This document shows, one piece after another, positions 8,724-18,527 of a stretch of 64,000 nucleotides of DNA (positions within the stretch are counted from its first letter, which is position 1; each line of letters begins with the position of its first letter). The DNA is taken from assembly GCF_002294985.1 (NCBI RefSeq), contig NZ_NSGE01000011.1, positions 62,001-126,000 of the forward strand, written 5' to 3'. The notes beneath the pieces were generated by a model. That model was not told the DNA's origin. It saw only the letters and a program-made list of their open reading frames with translations, and ran no database searches. Position numbers and translations under genes: made by a program. The stretch comes from Mesorhizobium sp. WSM3862. Lineage in GTDB: Bacteria; Pseudomonadota; Alphaproteobacteria; Rhizobiales; Rhizobiaceae.

Positions 8724-8819
8724 AAACCAGATCGTTCAAGACTGGCCCTGTCGAAATCGATTCCGGTTTCGAAGACCTTGCGCTACGGTCGCGCGAGCCA
8801 TTCGAGGAGATGCGGAAAA

Positions 8820-10664
8820 ATGTTCCAGACCTTTGATTCCGCCGGCGATCCGGCTGTCGGCAAGCCGCGCGTGGCGACGCTGCGCCAATGGCTGGCCGAG
8901 AACAAGCTGAACGGCTTCATGGTGCCGCGCGCCGACGAGCATCAGGGCGAATATGTCGCCGACCGGTCGGCCCGGCTGAAATGGCTGACCGGCTTTTCCG
9001 GCTCAGCCGGCGTCGCCATCATCCTGCGCGACCGCGCCTTCATCTTCGTTGACGGCCGCTACACGCTGCAGGTGCGCAATGAGGTCGATCTTTCGATCTT
9101 CACCGTCGAGAGCCTCGTCGACAATCCGCCGGCCTCCTGGATCAAGGACAATCTCGGCAAAGGGGCCAGGCTCGGCTTCGACCCGTGGCTGCACACGATC
9201 GGCGAGATCAAGACATTGAAAGCCTCGGCCGAGCAGTCCGGCGCGACACTGGTGCCGCTCGAGAAGAATCCGATCGATATCATCTGGGAAGATCAGCCCG
9301 AGCCGCCGCGCGCACCCGTCGAACTCCATCCGATCGCCTTCGCCGGCGAGCTCGCCAAGGACAAGCTGGCGCGGCTGGCGGGCGCGATCGAAAAGGAGGG
9401 CGCGACGCACGCCGTGCTCACCGACCCGTCTTCCATCGCCTGGGCCTTCAACATCCGCGGCGGCGACGTGGCGCATACGCCGCTGGCGCTCGGCTTCGCC
9501 ATTCTTGCCGCCGACGGCAAGCATCAACTCTTCATGGACCAGCGCAAATTTTCGCGACAGGTCGCGGCCTATCTCACCCAGCTTGCCGATCCGCACGATC
9601 CAGGCGAATTCGAAGCGGCGGTCGCCAACCTTGCCAAGGGCGGCGCAAAAATCGCGCTCGATCCCGTTCTGGCTGCGGAAAAGCTCAAGATGCTGGTCGA
9701 GGGCAATGGCGGCGCAGTTGTCTCTGCGCCAGACCCCGCCCGCATTCCGCGCGCCACCAAGAACCAGGCCGAGGTCGCCGGCAGCCGCGCCGCGCATCGT
9801 CGCGACGGCGCCGCCGTTGCCAAGCTGCTCTGCTGGCTCGACCGGCAGCAGCCGGATACGCTCGACGAGATCGACGTCGTGACCAAACTCGAGGAGGTGC
9901 GGCGGCAGACCGGCGAGGAAACACAGATGCCGCTGCGCGACGTCTCCTTCGACACGATTTCCGGCGCCGGCCCGAACGGCGCCATCATGCACTACCGCGT
10001 CTCCCGCGCCACCAGCCGCAAGCTCCGAAGCGGCGAGCTGTTCCTGCTCGATTCCGGCGGACAATACCAGGACGGCACCACCGACATCACCCGCACCGTG
10101 CCGATCGGCCAGCCGACCGAGGAGATGCGCGAGCGCTTCACACTGGTGCTGAAGGGCATGATCGGCATCTCGACGCTGCGCTTTCCGGCCGGCACGCGCG
10201 GTTCGGAAATCGATGCCGTCGCCCGCGTGGCGCTGTGGAAGCATGGCTGCGACTTCGCCCACGGCACCGGCCATGGCGTCGGCTCTTACCTCGCCGTGCA
10301 TGAGGGCCCGCAGCGCATCGCCCGCACCGGCACCGAGAAACTGCTTGCCGGCATGATGCTGTCCAACGAGCCGGGCTATTACAAGGAAGGCTCCTACGGC
10401 ATTCGCATCGAGAACCTGATCCTGGTCACGCCTGCCGAGCAGATCGAGGGCGGCGACATCGCCATGCACGGCTTCGAGACGCTGACGCTGGCGCCGATCG
10501 ACAAGCGCCTCATCCGCAGCGACTTGCTGACCCGCGACGAACTGCACTGGCTCGACCAGTATCACGCGCGGGTTCTGGCCGAGATCGGTCCGATGGTGGA
10601 CGGCGAGACGCTGGCCTGGCTGGAGAAAGCCACGGCGCCGCTGCCGCACGACGCCAAGATCTGA
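8820..10664 (+). CDS. Aminopeptidase P family (Xaa-Pro) metallopeptidase
   Basis: A 614-residue M24B peptidase of the long three-domain aminopeptidase P type, removing N-terminal residues before proline. Two creatinase-like N-terminal domains span about residues 1-310 and the pita-bread catalytic domain follows. The metal-site segments are LLDSGGQYQDGTTDITRT (two Asp), HGTGHGVGSYLAVHE (His), SNEPGYY (Glu) and GIRIENL (Glu), so the full di-metal set is present. The start at 8820 has GAGGAGA upstream, unlike the longer frame from 8778. It is likely cytosolic and is convergent with azlCD. Confidence 0.92.
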   Translation: MFQTFDSAGDPAVGKPRVATLRQWLAENKLNGFMVPRADEHQGEYVADRSARLKWLTGFSGSAGVAIILRDRAFIFVDGRYTLQVRNEVDLSIFTVESLVDNPPASWIKDNLGKGARLGFDPWLHTIGEIKTLKASAEQSGATLVPLEKNPIDIIWEDQPEPPRAPVELHPIAFAGELAKDKLARLAGAIEKEGATHAVLTDPSSIAWAFNIRGGDVAHTPLALGFAILAADGKHQLFMDQRKFSRQVAAYLTQLADPHDPGEFEAAVANLAKGGAKIALDPVLAAEKLKMLVEGNGGAVVSAPDPARIPRATKNQAEVAGSRAAHRRDGAAVAKLLCWLDRQQPDTLDEIDVVTKLEEVRRQTGEETQMPLRDVSFDTISGAGPNGAIMHYRVSRATSRKLRSGELFLLDSGGQYQDGTTDITRTVPIGQPTEEMRERFTLVLKGMIGISTLRFPAGTRGSEIDAVARVALWKHGCDFAHGTGHGVGSYLAVHEGPQRIARTGTEKLLAGMMLSNEPGYYKEGSYGIRIENLILVTPAEQIEGGDIAMHGFETLTLAPIDKRLIRSDLLTRDELHWLDQYHARVLAEIGPMVDGETLAWLEKATAPLPHDAKI

Positions 10665-10667
10665 CTT

Positions 10668-10964
10668 CTAGCCGACGAACTGCCTGGCGACGATCAGCAC
10701 CGCCGCGCCGCCCAGAAACATCGCCATAAGGCCGCCGCGCAGCGACACCAGCGCGGTGACGATCAGCGCTGCCCATTCGGCCGGTCCGGCGCCGAGCGCG
10801 GCAGGCGCCACAAGTGTCGTCAGCACAGCGGCCGGCACGGCGTTGAGGCCGGCCTCGACGCGCGGGTGGACGGTCTCGAAGCGCGAGATGACGAGATGGC
10901 CGCCGACGCGCGTGAGATAGGTGGCGACGGCGCCGGCGAGGATGATCCAGAAGGTCGTGCTCAT
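10668..10964 (-). CDS. azlD: AzlD family branched-chain amino acid exporter subunit
   Basis: A 98-residue small membrane protein with three to four hydrophobic helices, of the AzlD family. AzlD works with AzlC as a two-component exporter for branched-chain amino acids and analogues in the inner membrane. The N-terminal TTFWIILAGAVATYLTR signature is typical. Its ATG overlaps the azlC stop as ATGA, so the pair is translationally coupled. Its stop is 3 nt from the convergent aminopeptidase P gene. Confidence 0.87.
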   Translation of the reverse strand: MSTTFWIILAGAVATYLTRVGGHLVISRFETVHPRVEAGLNAVPAAVLTTLVAPAALGAGPAEWAALIVTALVSLRGGLMAMFLGGAAVLIVARQFVG

Positions 10965-11689
10965 GTGCGCTTCCCCACGCCGCTATGATGCGGCGGCAGA
11001 ATCACCGCCAGAAGGACGCCGGCAATGGCGCCGATCGAGACATGCCAGGGCGAGCCGACCGTCTTGTAGGCGATGATCGAGGCGGCCGCGCTGGCGACGA
11101 CCACCGGCAGCCACAGCGGCCGTTTGCGGAAGCCGAGAACCAGGCCGAGGAAATAGATCGGCAGCAGGAAATCGATGCCCAGCGCATGGGTATCCGGGAT
11201 CATCTTGCCGAAGACCGCGCCGAGCGCGCTTTCGGCCACCCAGAACACATAGACCGGCAGGCCGAGCCCGAGATACCAGACGAACCCGACCGATCGGCCG
11301 GAGGCCGCGCGCGCCTCGGCCACGGCATATTGCGGATCGGTCAGGATGAAATAGCCTAGCGCCTGCTGCAGCAGTGGCCAATGCGCCATGCGCCGGCCGA
11401 TGCCGGCGGAATAGAGCACGTGACGGAAATTCACCGCGAAGATCGAGAGCACGATCAGCCAGGGCGCGACATGCTGGCCGAACAATTCGATGCCGACCAT
11501 CTGGCTGGCGCCGCCGAAGATCAGCGCGCTCATGAGGAATGCTTCCAGAACCGAAAAGCCGTTGTCGACGGCAATCGCGCCGAACAGGATCGCGAACGGC
11601 GCGGAGGCGACCACGACCGGCATCGACAGCCGCACGCCGTCCCAGAAATCGCTCCTCGCACGGCTTTCGGAGATTGCTTCCGCCGTCAT
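10961..11689 (-). CDS. azlC: AzlC family branched-chain amino acid exporter subunit
   Basis: A 242-residue integral membrane protein, the large subunit of an AzlCD exporter. Family features include the N-terminal FWDGVRLSMPVVVASAPFAILFG helix, LEAFLMSALIFGGASQM, and the NFRHVLYSAGI segment after helix 3. It is the first gene of a two-gene operon with azlD. Homologues export leucine-type amino acids (BrnFE-like); actual specificity here is unknown. Confidence 0.9.
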   Translation of the reverse strand: MTAEAISESRARSDFWDGVRLSMPVVVASAPFAILFGAIAVDNGFSVLEAFLMSALIFGGASQMVGIELFGQHVAPWLIVLSIFAVNFRHVLYSAGIGRRMAHWPLLQQALGYFILTDPQYAVAEARAASGRSVGFVWYLGLGLPVYVFWVAESALGAVFGKMIPDTHALGIDFLLPIYFLGLVLGFRKRPLWLPVVVASAAASIIAYKTVGSPWHVSIGAIAGVLLAVILPPHHSGVGKRT

Positions 11690-11793
11690 CCAACTGCTCC
11701 CTTGAGCGGCTTGATTTAGGGAGCTTCGCCCCGCTTGTCACACCAATTCGCTTGAGCCGACGATCAGCGGAACTGATTGCCGGGCTTGAGCGC

Positions 11794-12480
11794 TCAGGCA
11801 GCCTTGCCCTGGATCGCCCTGCCCCAATCGAGCAGCGGCTTGGCGCGCAAGGTGAAGCCGACGAGATCGTCAACCAGCGCCGCCATGTAGATGGTTTCGG
11901 GATCAATATTATGCCGCACCACGAAATGGCGGTTGCGGACTGCTTGCGCGAGATCGGCTTCGCTGACGTCCTCGAAACCACGCGGCGCGCGCTTCAGGCA
12001 ATCTTCCCTATCCAGCTCCAGCCCAGTCTTTTTCAGCGCTGAAACCATGGCGCGGAAGGCGGCCGGCTTCGTCACGATCGCCTTGCGCATCGCCTGCAGC
12101 AACTCCGGTCCGGGCTGCCACCAGGCGACGCCGGCAAAGCAGCGCTCGAGGCCGATATGCACATAGAACACGCCCTGCTCCATCTTGGTGCCGTCTGGCG
12201 ACAGGATTGCCGACAGGTGCCGATTATAAGGGCGCTTGTCCTTGGAGAAGCGAACGTCGCGATTGATGCGGAACAGCGACTTCTTGCGGTCGCCGCGCAG
12301 GCCAAGCCTCGCCGCGGCGAAACGCTCGCTGAGTGCCTCGATGAGATCGCAGAACGGCTCGTGCAGCTCACTCTCGTAGAGACCGCGGTTTTCCTGGAAC
12401 CATTCGCGGCTCTGGTGGAAGTCGAGCGCCTTGAGGAACGGAATGGCCTTCTCGCCAAAACCCTTGAACGCTCCGGCCAT
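11794..12480 (-). CDS. DUF2461 domain protein
   Basis: A 228-residue member of the DUF2461 (TIGR02453) family, whose function is not established. The family core is visible: FLKALDFHQSREWFQENR near the N-terminus, LFRINRDVRFSKDKRPYN in the middle and GVFYVHIG afterwards. There is no signal peptide or membrane segment. Its ATG overlaps the ligA stop as TGATG, so it is translationally coupled to DNA ligase and is the last gene of the dcw transcription direction. Confidence 0.85.
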   Translation of the reverse strand: MAGAFKGFGEKAIPFLKALDFHQSREWFQENRGLYESELHEPFCDLIEALSERFAAARLGLRGDRKKSLFRINRDVRFSKDKRPYNRHLSAILSPDGTKMEQGVFYVHIGLERCFAGVAWWQPGPELLQAMRKAIVTKPAAFRAMVSALKKTGLELDREDCLKRAPRGFEDVSEADLAQAVRNRHFVVRHNIDPETIYMAALVDDLVGFTLRAKPLLDWGRAIQGKAA

Positions 12481-14687
12481 CAGCCGCCCCTGCCGATGCG
12501 CTGCAGCCAGGTGTCCTCGTCGATCACCTCGATGCCGAGATCGCTCGCAACCTTGAGCTTGGAGCCGGCGCCCGGACCCGCCACCACCAGATCGGTCTTG
12601 GCCGAAACCGAACCGGCGACCTTCGCCCCGAGGCGCTCCGCCATCGCCTTAGCCTCGGAGCGCGTCATCTTTTCCAGCGTGCCGGTAAACACCACCGTCT
12701 TGCCGGAAACTTCGCTGCCGGCCGAGATCTCGACCACATAGGGCTTAGGATGGACTTGCGCGAGCAGCGCATCGAGCACGTCGTCATTGCGCTCATTGCC
12801 GAAGAAGTCGCGCAAGGCGTTGATCACGGTGTCGCCGATGCCGTTGATCGACGGGAACACATCATGCGGATCCTGCGCCTTCGCCGTCTCCTTGCCGACG
12901 CGGATCAGTTCCTCGATGGTCGAGAACTGGCGGGCAAGCACCGCCGCCGTGGTCTCGCCGATATGGCGGATGCCGAGCGCGAAGATGAAGCGGTCGAGCT
13001 CCGGCTCGCGGCGCGCGTCGATGGCTGCAAACAGCTTGTCGAGGCTTTCGTAGTTGCGATCTTCGACGCTGCGCACATTCTTGCGCGTCTTGCCCGATGC
13101 GGCCTCGCGCAGTCTCGCCTGCTCCTCACGCCGTACCGCCAGCGCCTTGGTGACGGCCGGCCGGCGGTCCTTCAGCGTGAAGATGTCGGCGGCGGTCTTG
13201 ACCAACCCGGCATTGAAGAACAGGTCGATGTTTTCGGCGCCGAGGCCCTCGATATCGAGCGCGCCGCGCGACACGAAGTGGCGCAGCCCCTCCACGGCCT
13301 GCGCTGCGCAGATCAGCTCGCCGGTGCAGCGGCGCCGCGAATCCTCCTTGCCGGTCTTCTCGTTGATCTCGCGCGTCGCCGGCGAGCCGCAGACCGGGCA
13401 GGTGTGCGGGAACTCATACGGCACCGCATCGGCCGGCCGCTTGTCGATGACGACCCTGACGATCTGCGGGATGACGTCCCCTGCCCGCTGGATCACCACC
13501 GTGTCGCCGATGCGAACGTCAATGCCGTCGCGGATCGGCTGCCCATTGCTGTCAAAACCCTTGATGTAATCTTCATTGTGCAGCGTGACGTTTTCCACCA
13601 CCACGCCGCCGACCGTCACCGGCGCCAGCCGCGCCACCGGCGCCAACGTGCCGGTGCGGCCCACCTGGATGTCGATCTTCTCGACCGTCGTCATCGCCTG
13701 TTCGGCCGGGAATTTGTGGGCAACTGCCCAGCGCGGCTCGCCGGTCACAAAACCCCAGCGGCGCTGCAGCTCGAGCTGGTCGACCTTGTAGACAACGCCG
13801 TCGATGTCGTAGCCCAGCGAAGAACGCTGCTCCTCGATCCGATGATAGTGCGCGATGAGGTCGTCGATCGACTTCGCCCGCACCATCAGCGGACTGACCT
13901 GGAATCCCCATTCCTTGAATTTCTGCACGGAACCGTACTGGGTTGGAGCGGGATCTGCCGTCGTGTAGCCCCAGGCATAGGCGAAGAATTTCAGATTGCG
14001 GCTGGCGGTGACGGCTGGATCCTTCTGGCGCAGCGACCCGGCCGCCGTGTTGCGCGGATTGACATAGTCCTGGCCGCCGATAGCTGCCGAGCGCTGCTTC
14101 AAAGCCTCGAACTCCGCGTAGGTCATGTAGACCTCGCCGCGGATTTCGATGACCTCCGGCCAGCCCGAGCCCTGCAACTTCTTCGGGATGTCGGCGATGG
14201 TCTTGAGATTGGCGGTGATGTCCTCGCCGACCGCGCCGTCGCCGCGCGTCGCGCCTTGCACGAAGATGCCGTTTTCGTAGCGCAGTGATGCCGATAGCCC
14301 GTCGATCTTCGGCTCCGCCGTGAAGGCGATATCGAGGTCCTTGTCGCGGTCGAAGAAGCGCCGGCCACGCTCGATGAAATCGGCCACGTCCTGGTCGGTA
14401 TAGGCCTTGGCGAGGCTCAGCATCGGCACGGCATGCCGCACCTTGGTGAAGCCTTCCGCCGGCGGCGCGCCGACCCGACGCGACGGCGAATCCTCGCGAA
14501 CGAGATCGGGAAAGCGCCCCTCGATGGCAAGGTTGCGCCGCGCCAGTGCGTCGTATTCGGCGTCCGAAATCGTGGGCGCATCCTCCATATGGTAGCGCCG
14601 GTCGTGCTCGGCGATCTCCGCCGCCAGCCGCTTCAGCTCCTCCGCGGCCTCGCTTTCGCTCAGCGAATCGACTGGTTTTTCAGACAT
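12480..14687 (-). CDS. ligA: NAD-dependent DNA ligase
   Basis: A 735-residue LigA that seals nicks in duplex DNA using NAD+. The domains in order are: the Ia domain with HDRRYHMEDAP; the adenylation domain with the nucleophilic lysine in EPKIDGLS near residue 125; the OB fold; a four-cysteine zinc finger starting CPVCGSP near residue 435; helix-hairpin-helix repeats including GIGDTV; and a C-terminal BRCT domain (about 655-733). An insert rich in Arg/Lys (RREEQARLREAASGKTRKNVRS) sits within the HhH region, a feature I associate with rhizobial ligases. It is coupled to the DUF2461 gene downstream. Confidence 0.96.
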   Translation of the reverse strand: MSEKPVDSLSESEAAEELKRLAAEIAEHDRRYHMEDAPTISDAEYDALARRNLAIEGRFPDLVREDSPSRRVGAPPAEGFTKVRHAVPMLSLAKAYTDQDVADFIERGRRFFDRDKDLDIAFTAEPKIDGLSASLRYENGIFVQGATRGDGAVGEDITANLKTIADIPKKLQGSGWPEVIEIRGEVYMTYAEFEALKQRSAAIGGQDYVNPRNTAAGSLRQKDPAVTASRNLKFFAYAWGYTTADPAPTQYGSVQKFKEWGFQVSPLMVRAKSIDDLIAHYHRIEEQRSSLGYDIDGVVYKVDQLELQRRWGFVTGEPRWAVAHKFPAEQAMTTVEKIDIQVGRTGTLAPVARLAPVTVGGVVVENVTLHNEDYIKGFDSNGQPIRDGIDVRIGDTVVIQRAGDVIPQIVRVVIDKRPADAVPYEFPHTCPVCGSPATREINEKTGKEDSRRRCTGELICAAQAVEGLRHFVSRGALDIEGLGAENIDLFFNAGLVKTAADIFTLKDRRPAVTKALAVRREEQARLREAASGKTRKNVRSVEDRNYESLDKLFAAIDARREPELDRFIFALGIRHIGETTAAVLARQFSTIEELIRVGKETAKAQDPHDVFPSINGIGDTVINALRDFFGNERNDDVLDALLAQVHPKPYVVEISAGSEVSGKTVVFTGTLEKMTRSEAKAMAERLGAKVAGSVSAKTDLVVAGPGAGSKLKVASDLGIEVIDEDTWLQRIGRGG

Positions 14688-14826
14688 GAAGCGCGGTCCT
14701 CGAATTGTGGCGGGCCACTATAAATCAGGATTCGGTATGAAGGAGTCGGCTTGCGCAAAAATCATTGCCGAACAGCAGGATGCAGCCACCTGCTGACTCG
14801 GCATTCCAGCCGGGGAATCAAGAAGC

Positions 14827-16500
14827 CTAGGCTGCCGCCGTGTTCTCGCGCAGCAACCGCTCAGCGGCGGCGCGCGCTTCATCGGTGATGGTGGCGCCGG
14901 CCAGCATGCGCGCGATCTCTTCCTGGCGCGCCGCGCGATCCATTTCGGCAACGCCGGTTGCGACACGGTCCTTGCCGCCGGACTTCGAGATTAGAAAATG
15001 CGTCGCGGCACGCGCCGCCACTTGCGGCGCATGCGTGACCGAAAGCACCTGCACCCGCTTCGACAGCCTCGCCAGCCGCTGGCCGATGGCGTCGGCCACG
15101 GCGCCGCCGACGCCGGTGTCGATCTCGTCGAAGACCAGGGTCGGCGCCGAGCCGCGGTCGGCAAGCGCCACCTTCAGCGCCAGAAGGAAGCGCGACAGCT
15201 CGCCGCCGGACGCAACCTTCATCATCGGCCCGGGCCGTGTGCCCGGATTGGTGCGCACCCAGAACTCGACCTGGTCGATGCCTTCTTCCATGCGGCCATC
15301 GGCATCGCTCACCATCTCGACGATGAACTCCGCCCGCTCGAGCTTGAGGGCCGGCAGTTCGGCCATCACCGCCTTGGTGAGGCCCGCCGCCGCCGCATGG
15401 CGCAGCGAAGAGAGCTGCGCCGCGGCTATGTCGTAAGCTTCGCGCGCGGCGGCTGCTTGTTTTTCAAGCCCGTGCAGTCGTTCCTCGCCCGCATCGAGAT
15501 CGGCAAGGTCGGCCGCCATCGTGTCGCGCAGCTGCGCCAGATCGTCGACGGCGACATTGTGCTTGCGCGAGGCCGCGCGCAGCGAGAACAGCCGCTCTTC
15601 CGCCTTTTCCAGGCGCTGCGGATCGTATTCGGTGGCGCGTAGTGCTGTCTGGACGCCGGACTGCGCCGCGTCGAGCGAGATCATTGCCTCGTCCAGCGAC
15701 TTCACCACATCGTCGAGCAGGCCGGGCACCTCACCCGATTTACGCTGCAGCCGCCTGAGCAGGCTGGCGAGCTGCGGCAGGGGCGAAGACGGCCCCGACA
15801 GCACGTCCTGCGCATCGTGGATCTCGGACGCGATCTTTTCGGCGCGCATCATCTGCGCGCGCAATTCGGCAAGCTCGGTCTCTTCGCCCGGCTGCGGATC
15901 GAGCTTCGCCAACTCGGCGACCGAGGCCCTGAGATAATCGGCCTCGCGCGCCGCCGCCTCGACCTTGGCGCGGTGCCGCGTAAGTTCCTGCTCGCAGTTC
16001 CGCCAATAGCGCCAGGCTTCGCCCGCGCCGCGCACGGCGCCGAGAAGGCCGCCGAAACTGTCCAGCAATTCGCGGTGGGCCCCGGGATCGACGAGCGCCC
16101 GCTCGTCATGCTGGCCGTGAATCTCGACCAGCGCGCGGCCGACGTCGCGCATCAGGGTCACGCTGGACGGCTGATCATTGACGAAAACGCGGGTGCGGCC
16201 GTCGGCGGTCTGCACGCGGCGCAGGATGATGTCGCCATCATCCTCGATGTCGTTGTCGGCAAGCAGCGCGCGCGCCGGGTGGTTGCGCGGCACGTCGAAC
16301 ACGGCGATGACCTGGCCCTGCGCCGCGCCATGGCGGACGAGCGAAGCGTCGCCGCGCGCGCCAAGCGCCAGCGACAGCGCATCGAGGAGGATGGATTTGC
16401 CGGCGCCGGTCTCGCCGGTCAGCACCGAAAGCCCAGGCAAGAAGTCGATGTCCAGCTTCTCGATCAGGACGATATCGCGGATCGACAGTCTGGACAGCAT
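14827..16500 (-). CDS. recN: DNA repair protein RecN
   Basis: A 557-residue SMC-like ATPase for double-strand break repair. The start at 16500 (MLSRLSIRDIVLIEKLD) matches the family N-terminus. Walker A is GETGAGKSILLDAL near residue 32. A central coiled coil covers about residues 160-370, then an SGGELSRF signature and Walker B LVFDEIDTGVGG follow. It lies 8 nt after bamD and 139 nt before ligA, in the same direction. Confidence 0.95.
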   Translation of the reverse strand: MLSRLSIRDIVLIEKLDIDFLPGLSVLTGETGAGKSILLDALSLALGARGDASLVRHGAAQGQVIAVFDVPRNHPARALLADNDIEDDGDIILRRVQTADGRTRVFVNDQPSSVTLMRDVGRALVEIHGQHDERALVDPGAHRELLDSFGGLLGAVRGAGEAWRYWRNCEQELTRHRAKVEAAAREADYLRASVAELAKLDPQPGEETELAELRAQMMRAEKIASEIHDAQDVLSGPSSPLPQLASLLRRLQRKSGEVPGLLDDVVKSLDEAMISLDAAQSGVQTALRATEYDPQRLEKAEERLFSLRAASRKHNVAVDDLAQLRDTMAADLADLDAGEERLHGLEKQAAAAREAYDIAAAQLSSLRHAAAAGLTKAVMAELPALKLERAEFIVEMVSDADGRMEEGIDQVEFWVRTNPGTRPGPMMKVASGGELSRFLLALKVALADRGSAPTLVFDEIDTGVGGAVADAIGQRLARLSKRVQVLSVTHAPQVAARAATHFLISKSGGKDRVATGVAEMDRAARQEEIARMLAGATITDEARAAAERLLRENTAAA

Positions 16501-16508
16501 CAGAAGTG

Positions 16509-17378
16509 TCAGGCGCCGGTGATCAGCTTCCCAGCCTTGGAGATCCACGACCCGGCATTCTCGCGCGGTTCAAGCCCGTTGCTCTGCAGGAGCTTGTAGG
16601 AATCCTTGTACCACTGGCTGTCCGGGTAGTTGTGGCCGAGCACCGCTGCGGCTGTCTGCGCTTCCGACGTCAGGCCCATCGCGTAGTAGGCTTCGGTCAG
16701 TCGCGCGAGCGCCTCCTCGACGTGGCGCGTGTTGGAGTAGTTCTCGACCACGGTGCGGAAGCGCTTGACGGCGGCGATATATTCGCGGCGTTCCAGATAG
16801 TAGCGGCCGATCTGCATCTCCTTGCCGGCGAGCTGGTCGGTGGCGAAGCGGATCTTGTCCTTGGCGTCGTCGACATATTCGGAATTCGGCCAGCGGGTCA
16901 CCAAGTCCTGCATGGTCTGCACCGTCTGGCGCGCTTCCTTCTGGTCCTGGGTGACGTCCTTGATCTGCCGGTAGTAGCTCAAGCCGATGATGTACTGCGC
17001 ATAGGCGGCATCGTCGGTTGACGGATAGAGCGTCAGGTAACGTTTGGCGGAACCGATCGCCTCGTCATAGTTGCCGGCGCGATAATCGGCGAAGGCGCCC
17101 ATCACCATCGATTTGCGGGCGAATTCCGAGTAGGGATGCTGGCGGTCGACGGCGTCGAACTTCTTGCTCGCCTCATCGAGGCGGCCGGCATTCAGATTCG
17201 CGAGGCCCTGGTTGTAGAGAACGTCTGCGGGTTCGGTGTGGTCGACATAGGTCGCCAGATTGACGTCCTTCTCGGACGACATGCAGGCCGACAGCATGAG
17301 CGACGGGGCGACCAACGAAAACGCCAGGAAAACAGCCCGATACGGCGCCTTCGATTGACCAACTCGCGAAAAAAACAT
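16509..17378 (-). CDS. bamD: Outer membrane protein assembly factor BamD
   Basis: A 289-residue lipoprotein of the BAM complex, which folds beta-barrel proteins into the outer membrane. The start at 17378 (MFFSRVG) gives a signal peptide with lipobox LSAC, lipid cysteine at residue 32. TPR-type repeats follow (ADVLYNQGLANLNAGRLDEASKKF, then PYSEFARKS and the YDEAIGSAKRYL unit). It is transcribed after lpxC across 201 nt, which may hold its own promoter, and before recN. Confidence 0.94.
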   Translation of the reverse strand: MFFSRVGQSKAPYRAVFLAFSLVAPSLMLSACMSSEKDVNLATYVDHTEPADVLYNQGLANLNAGRLDEASKKFDAVDRQHPYSEFARKSMVMGAFADYRAGNYDEAIGSAKRYLTLYPSTDDAAYAQYIIGLSYYRQIKDVTQDQKEARQTVQTMQDLVTRWPNSEYVDDAKDKIRFATDQLAGKEMQIGRYYLERREYIAAVKRFRTVVENYSNTRHVEEALARLTEAYYAMGLTSEAQTAAAVLGHNYPDSQWYKDSYKLLQSNGLEPRENAGSWISKAGKLITGA

Positions 17379-17579
17379 GTTTGGATTCCGCCCTTTCGGC
17401 GTCGTTTCGGTCCCGGCCGCAGCCATAAACCATTATCCCCTTGCCCGGCAACGCTATGTCCGGCCAATCGCACATTTTTGTGGCGGTTTGGGACCGTGCC
17501 CAAAGCCGCTCGATTTCACGGGTTTGTGATGCATTTGCGCAACACCGGCTTCGCTACAAAGCCAGAAAATCTTTAAAAA

Positions 17580-18527
17580 TCAGATGACCCAGGGCGCGTA
17601 GACCGGTCCGCTGACGGCGATCATTTCGGCGACCCGGCCGCGCTCGCGGCGCCGCGTCTCGACGATCTCGAAGGCCGTACGGTCCGAAAGCAGGCGGCGC
17701 AGCGCCGCCGCGTTCATCCGATGGCCGCCACGATAGGAGCGGAAGCAGCCGATGAAGCGCGCGCCGGCAAGCGCCAGGTCGCCCATGGCGTCGAGCGTCT
17801 TGTGGCGGGCGAATTCGTTCGGATAGCGCAATCCGCCGACATTGATGACGCGGTTGTCGTCGCCGATGACCAACGAGTTCTCCAGCGACGACCCGAGCGC
17901 GTAGCCGGCGGCCCACAGCCGCTCGACATCCTTCATGAAGCCGAAGGTGCGGGCCCGCGCGATGTCGCGGCGAAAGATGTCGGGGTTGATGTCGGAGGCG
18001 AAGAGCTGGCGGCCGATGGCCGGGCTCTCGAAGTCAATCTCGACCTCGAATCGCGTGCCGTCATAGGGGCGGAACTCGGCCCAGGATGCACCGGCTTCGA
18101 CGCGGATCGGCTTGACCACGCGGATATAGCGGCGCTTGACCGAAAGCGTGTCGATCCCCGCCTGGTCGAAGGCTTCGACAAAGGCCACCGCGCTGCCGTC
18201 GAGAATGGGGACTTCCGGGCCGTCGATCTCGATGATGAGATTGTCGATGCCAAGTCCGAACACCGTCGCCATGAGATGTTCGACGGTTCCGATATGCTCG
18301 CCGACCGGATCGCCGAGCATGGTGCAGAGGTCGGTGGCACCGACCTCGGAGACCAGGGCGCGGAACTCGCGGAACTCGCCGCCATTCGCGAGGTGGAACA
18401 CGATGCCGGTATCGGCGTCGGCGGGCAGGAAATGAACGGTGACGGGCTTGCCGCTGTGGACGCCGGTGCCGGTCAGCGTCACGCGCGCCTTAACTGTCGT
18501 CTGATAGTCGTGCAAGACAAACCCCAT
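17580..18527 (-). CDS. lpxC: UDP-3-O-acyl-N-acetylglucosamine deacetylase
   Basis: A 315-residue zinc deacetylase carrying out the first committed step of lipid A synthesis. Two LpxC half-domains are clear. Zinc ligands are the His of VEHLMA near residue 80 and the His and Asp of HKTLDAMGD (HxxxD) near residues 239-243. The LTGTGVHSGKPV N-terminal segment is standard. It follows ftsZ in the same direction but across a 423-nt gap, so it probably has its own promoter. Confidence 0.96.
   Translation of the reverse strand: MGFVLHDYQTTVKARVTLTGTGVHSGKPVTVHFLPADADTGIVFHLANGGEFREFRALVSEVGATDLCTMLGDPVGEHIGTVEHLMATVFGLGIDNLIIEIDGPEVPILDGSAVAFVEAFDQAGIDTLSVKRRYIRVVKPIRVEAGASWAEFRPYDGTRFEVEIDFESPAIGRQLFASDINPDIFRRDIARARTFGFMKDVERLWAAGYALGSSLENSLVIGDDNRVINVGGLRYPNEFARHKTLDAMGDLALAGARFIGCFRSYRGGHRMNAAALRRLLSDRTAFEIVETRRRERGRVAEMIAVSGPVYAPWVI

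Noticed and set aside
9003..10649. 548-codon minus-strand open frame opposite the aminopeptidase P gene
   Set aside because: Shadow frame with skewed composition and no domain; the sense gene has all metal ligands.
12750..14288. 512-codon plus-strand open frame opposite ligA
   Set aside because: Shadow frame; ligA on the other strand has all expected domains.
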